Assembly: GCA_963712655.1 (NCBI GenBank)
Contig: CAVQIT010000008.1
Span: forward strand, 1,488,001 to 1,552,000
Source: Pollutimonas sp963712655
Lineage (GTDB): Bacteria > Pseudomonadota > Gammaproteobacteria > Burkholderiales > Burkholderiaceae_B
Length of the DNA stretch: 64,000 nucleotides
Direction of reading: 5' to 3'
Part shown: piece by piece, positions 62,734-64,000 of the stretch
Position numbering within the stretch: position 1 is the stretch's first letter
How the letters are laid out: every line of letters begins with the position of its first letter
Program-made: the position numbers and the translations under genes
Notes under the pieces: generated by a model
The model's input: only the letters and a program-made list of their open reading frames with translations
Database searches by the model: none
Told to the model about the DNA's origin: nothing

Positions 62734-63573
62734 ATGACGCAAATCGAAACGGCTCGAACCGAACATCCTCCAGCCGCCGTTGCGCCTCGGAAGTCATCAA
62801 CGCTGCGAGCCTGCACCGAAAAGTATGGGTCGTTCGTTCTGGTGATTTTCCTGATCGGTTTCTGGGAGTTCGCGGTTCGCTACTTCGACGTGCCCAGGTT
62901 CCTGCTGCCCACGCCAAGTGAAATCGCCGTCCTGATGGTCAAGGAGTGGCCGTTGCTGCAGATGCACGGCATTGCGACCATTACCAGTATTGTCCTGGGC
63001 TATATATGCGCCGTGGTGTTTGCGCTTTCCATCTCCGCGCTGATGATAGGTTTTCCCATTGTCGAACGCCTGATCATGCCTATTTTCGTGGGCCTGCAAA
63101 GCGTGCCTAAACTGGCGATCGCACCCTTGATCCTGGTCTGGGTGGGGGCCGGCCTGGGTTCCAAAGTGCTGGTGGTGGCAGCCATCGCCTTTTTCCCCAT
63201 CGTCATCAACACGATGACCGGCTTCAAGGAAGTGGACAGGGGCCTTAGAGACGTTTTCCATTCGGTCGCGGCCAGCGAGCGCCAGGTTTTCTTCCAGCTG
63301 CGCTTGCCCTACGCCATGCCTTATATCTTCGCGGGACTGCGCATAGCCACGACTCTGGCTGTGCTGGGGGCCATTGTCGCTGAATACCTGGCGGCCTCAA
63401 ATGGCCTGGGGTATCTGGTTCTTTCAGGCAGCTTCAATTTCAATACGGCGCGTTCGTTTGCGGCCATCATTGTATTGGCGGTAATCGGGGTGCTGTTCTT
63501 CGGCTTGATGTCCTTCCTGGAGTCGAAGATCTCATGGAAGCGGCGCGCCGCCGATGAAAACAATGCATCGTAG
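62734..63573 (+). CDS. ABC transporter permease (SsuC/TauC type)
   Basis: This 279-residue inner-membrane permease of the nitrate/sulfonate/taurine group has about six membrane segments. The EAA coupling loop toward the ATPase reads SVAASERQVFFQLRLPYAMPY. GLQSVPKLAIAPLILVWVGAG is a strongly conserved segment. It begins 11 bases after the hydrolase gene and precedes the ATPase gene, completing a standard importer with the upstream receptors. Confidence 0.92.
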   Translation: MTQIETARTEHPPAAVAPRKSSTLRACTEKYGSFVLVIFLIGFWEFAVRYFDVPRFLLPTPSEIAVLMVKEWPLLQMHGIATITSIVLGYICAVVFALSISALMIGFPIVERLIMPIFVGLQSVPKLAIAPLILVWVGAGLGSKVLVVAAIAFFPIVINTMTGFKEVDRGLRDVFHSVAASERQVFFQLRLPYAMPYIFAGLRIATTLAVLGAIVAEYLAASNGLGYLVLSGSFNFNTARSFAAIIVLAVIGVLFFGLMSFLESKISWKRRAADENNAS

Positions 63574-63591
63574 TGGAATCAAAGGACCAGT

Positions 63592-64000
63592 GTGGACACG
63601 CATCGCGACGGGGGTGGGATTGTGAGTTTGGATGAAACAAAGGCCGAGGCGCGGGTTTCCAGTGCGGTAGGCGGGTCGGGTATTTCGATCAAAGAGGTCG
63701 ATGTCGTCTACGGCGCCTCAAGCGATCAGCCCGTTACGGCCTTGTCAGGCATTAACCTGGAAATCCGTGAAGGCGAATTCGTCTCGCTGGTAGGCCCATC
63801 GGGTTGCGGAAAGAGCACGCTGCTCAAGGTCGTGTCGGATTTGATGCAGCCCACGCGTGGCATCGCAACTATCGGCAACGCCTTGCCCGCGCAATTGCGC
63901 AAGCAGGGCCGCCTGGGGCTGGTCTTTCAGCAGGCCAATCTAATGCCCTGGCTGACCATCAGAAAGAACATCGATTTGCTGCGCTCCCTGGTGACAGGGC
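63592..64000 (+). CDS. ABC transporter ATP-binding protein, N-terminal part (3' end outside window)
   Basis: This is the first 136 residues of the importer ATPase. The Walker A motif is LVGPSGCGKSTLLK (about residue 65), and the Q-loop reads VFQQANLMPWLTI. The signature and Walker B motifs lie beyond the edge. The GTG start at 63592 follows AAAGGA; a GTG ten codons later is an alternative. It pairs with the permease just upstream. Confidence 0.9.
   Translation, partial: MDTHRDGGGIVSLDETKAEARVSSAVGGSGISIKEVDVVYGASSDQPVTALSGINLEIREGEFVSLVGPSGCGKSTLLKVVSDLMQPTRGIATIGNALPAQLRKQGRLGLVFQQANLMPWLTIRKNIDLLRSLVTG

Overview
The window looks like a chromosome segment of a betaproteobacterium of the Alcaligenaceae type (Bordetella, Achromobacter, Pusillimonas and relatives). 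The grounds are a GC-rich composition, five orphan 'Bug' (TctC-type) periplasmic receptors, repeated pairing of IclR or LysR regulators with acid-catabolism genes, and an ilvD/pirin/nadE/ilvE/argC background typical of Burkholderiales. This is inference from gene content. No rRNA, tRNA, CRISPR array or phage gene was seen.

Layout. 0-4.5 kb: the end of ilvD, a pirin with a divergent LysR gene, a frameshifted MFS transporter and nadE. 4.5-6.7 kb: a 2.1-kb non-coding foldback element with inverted ends, a likely 9-bp target duplication and an ORF-less group II intron. 6.7-16.5 kb: a ThDP enzyme, two Bug receptors, a gamma-glutamyltransferase-like enzyme, two IclR regulators and D- and L-type 2-hydroxyacid dehydrogenases. 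16.5-21.5 kb: a paired acyl-CoA dehydrogenase and thioesterase operon facing a MarR-GNAT fusion and a DMT exporter. 21.5-22.0 kb: a 441-bp relative of the foldback element. 22-30 kb: a sugar-acid-like pathway (enolase-superfamily dehydratase, 2-hydroxyacid dehydrogenase, DapA-like lyase, IlvD/Edd dehydratase with a frameshift, Bug receptor, LysR). 30-42.3 kb: a CoA-linked degradation cluster (acyl-CoA dehydrogenase, acyl-CoA ligase, cyclase-family hydrolase, MaoC-like protein, nitroreductase, CoA transferase, enoyl-CoA hydratase, two Bug receptors) framed by IclR and LysR genes.

42.3-50 kb holds signalling and housekeeping genes (soluble PAS-PAS chemoreceptor, ilvE, chrA, GAF-GGDEF cyclase). 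It also holds an unusual four-gene operon: a coiled-coil membrane protein, a 47-residue membrane peptide, a TAXI receptor and a small exported protein. 50-58.5 kb carries thiolase and TetR, argC, two SDR/regulator pairs and three LysR-type or AraC-type regulators. 58.5-64 kb is an IclR-controlled ABC importer operon with two tandem paralogous receptors, an isochorismatase-like hydrolase, a permease and an ATPase cut by the window edge.

The most unusual material is non-coding: the foldback elements, the 650-nt group II intron whose exact empty site lies in the opposite arm of the same element, two hairpins whose stems differ in sequence but both pair, and a dispersed palindromic repeat (full form 77 bp) found at five gene ends. 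Three genes are each broken by a single-base indel. That could be real decay or consensus error, and it should be resolved before function is assigned.
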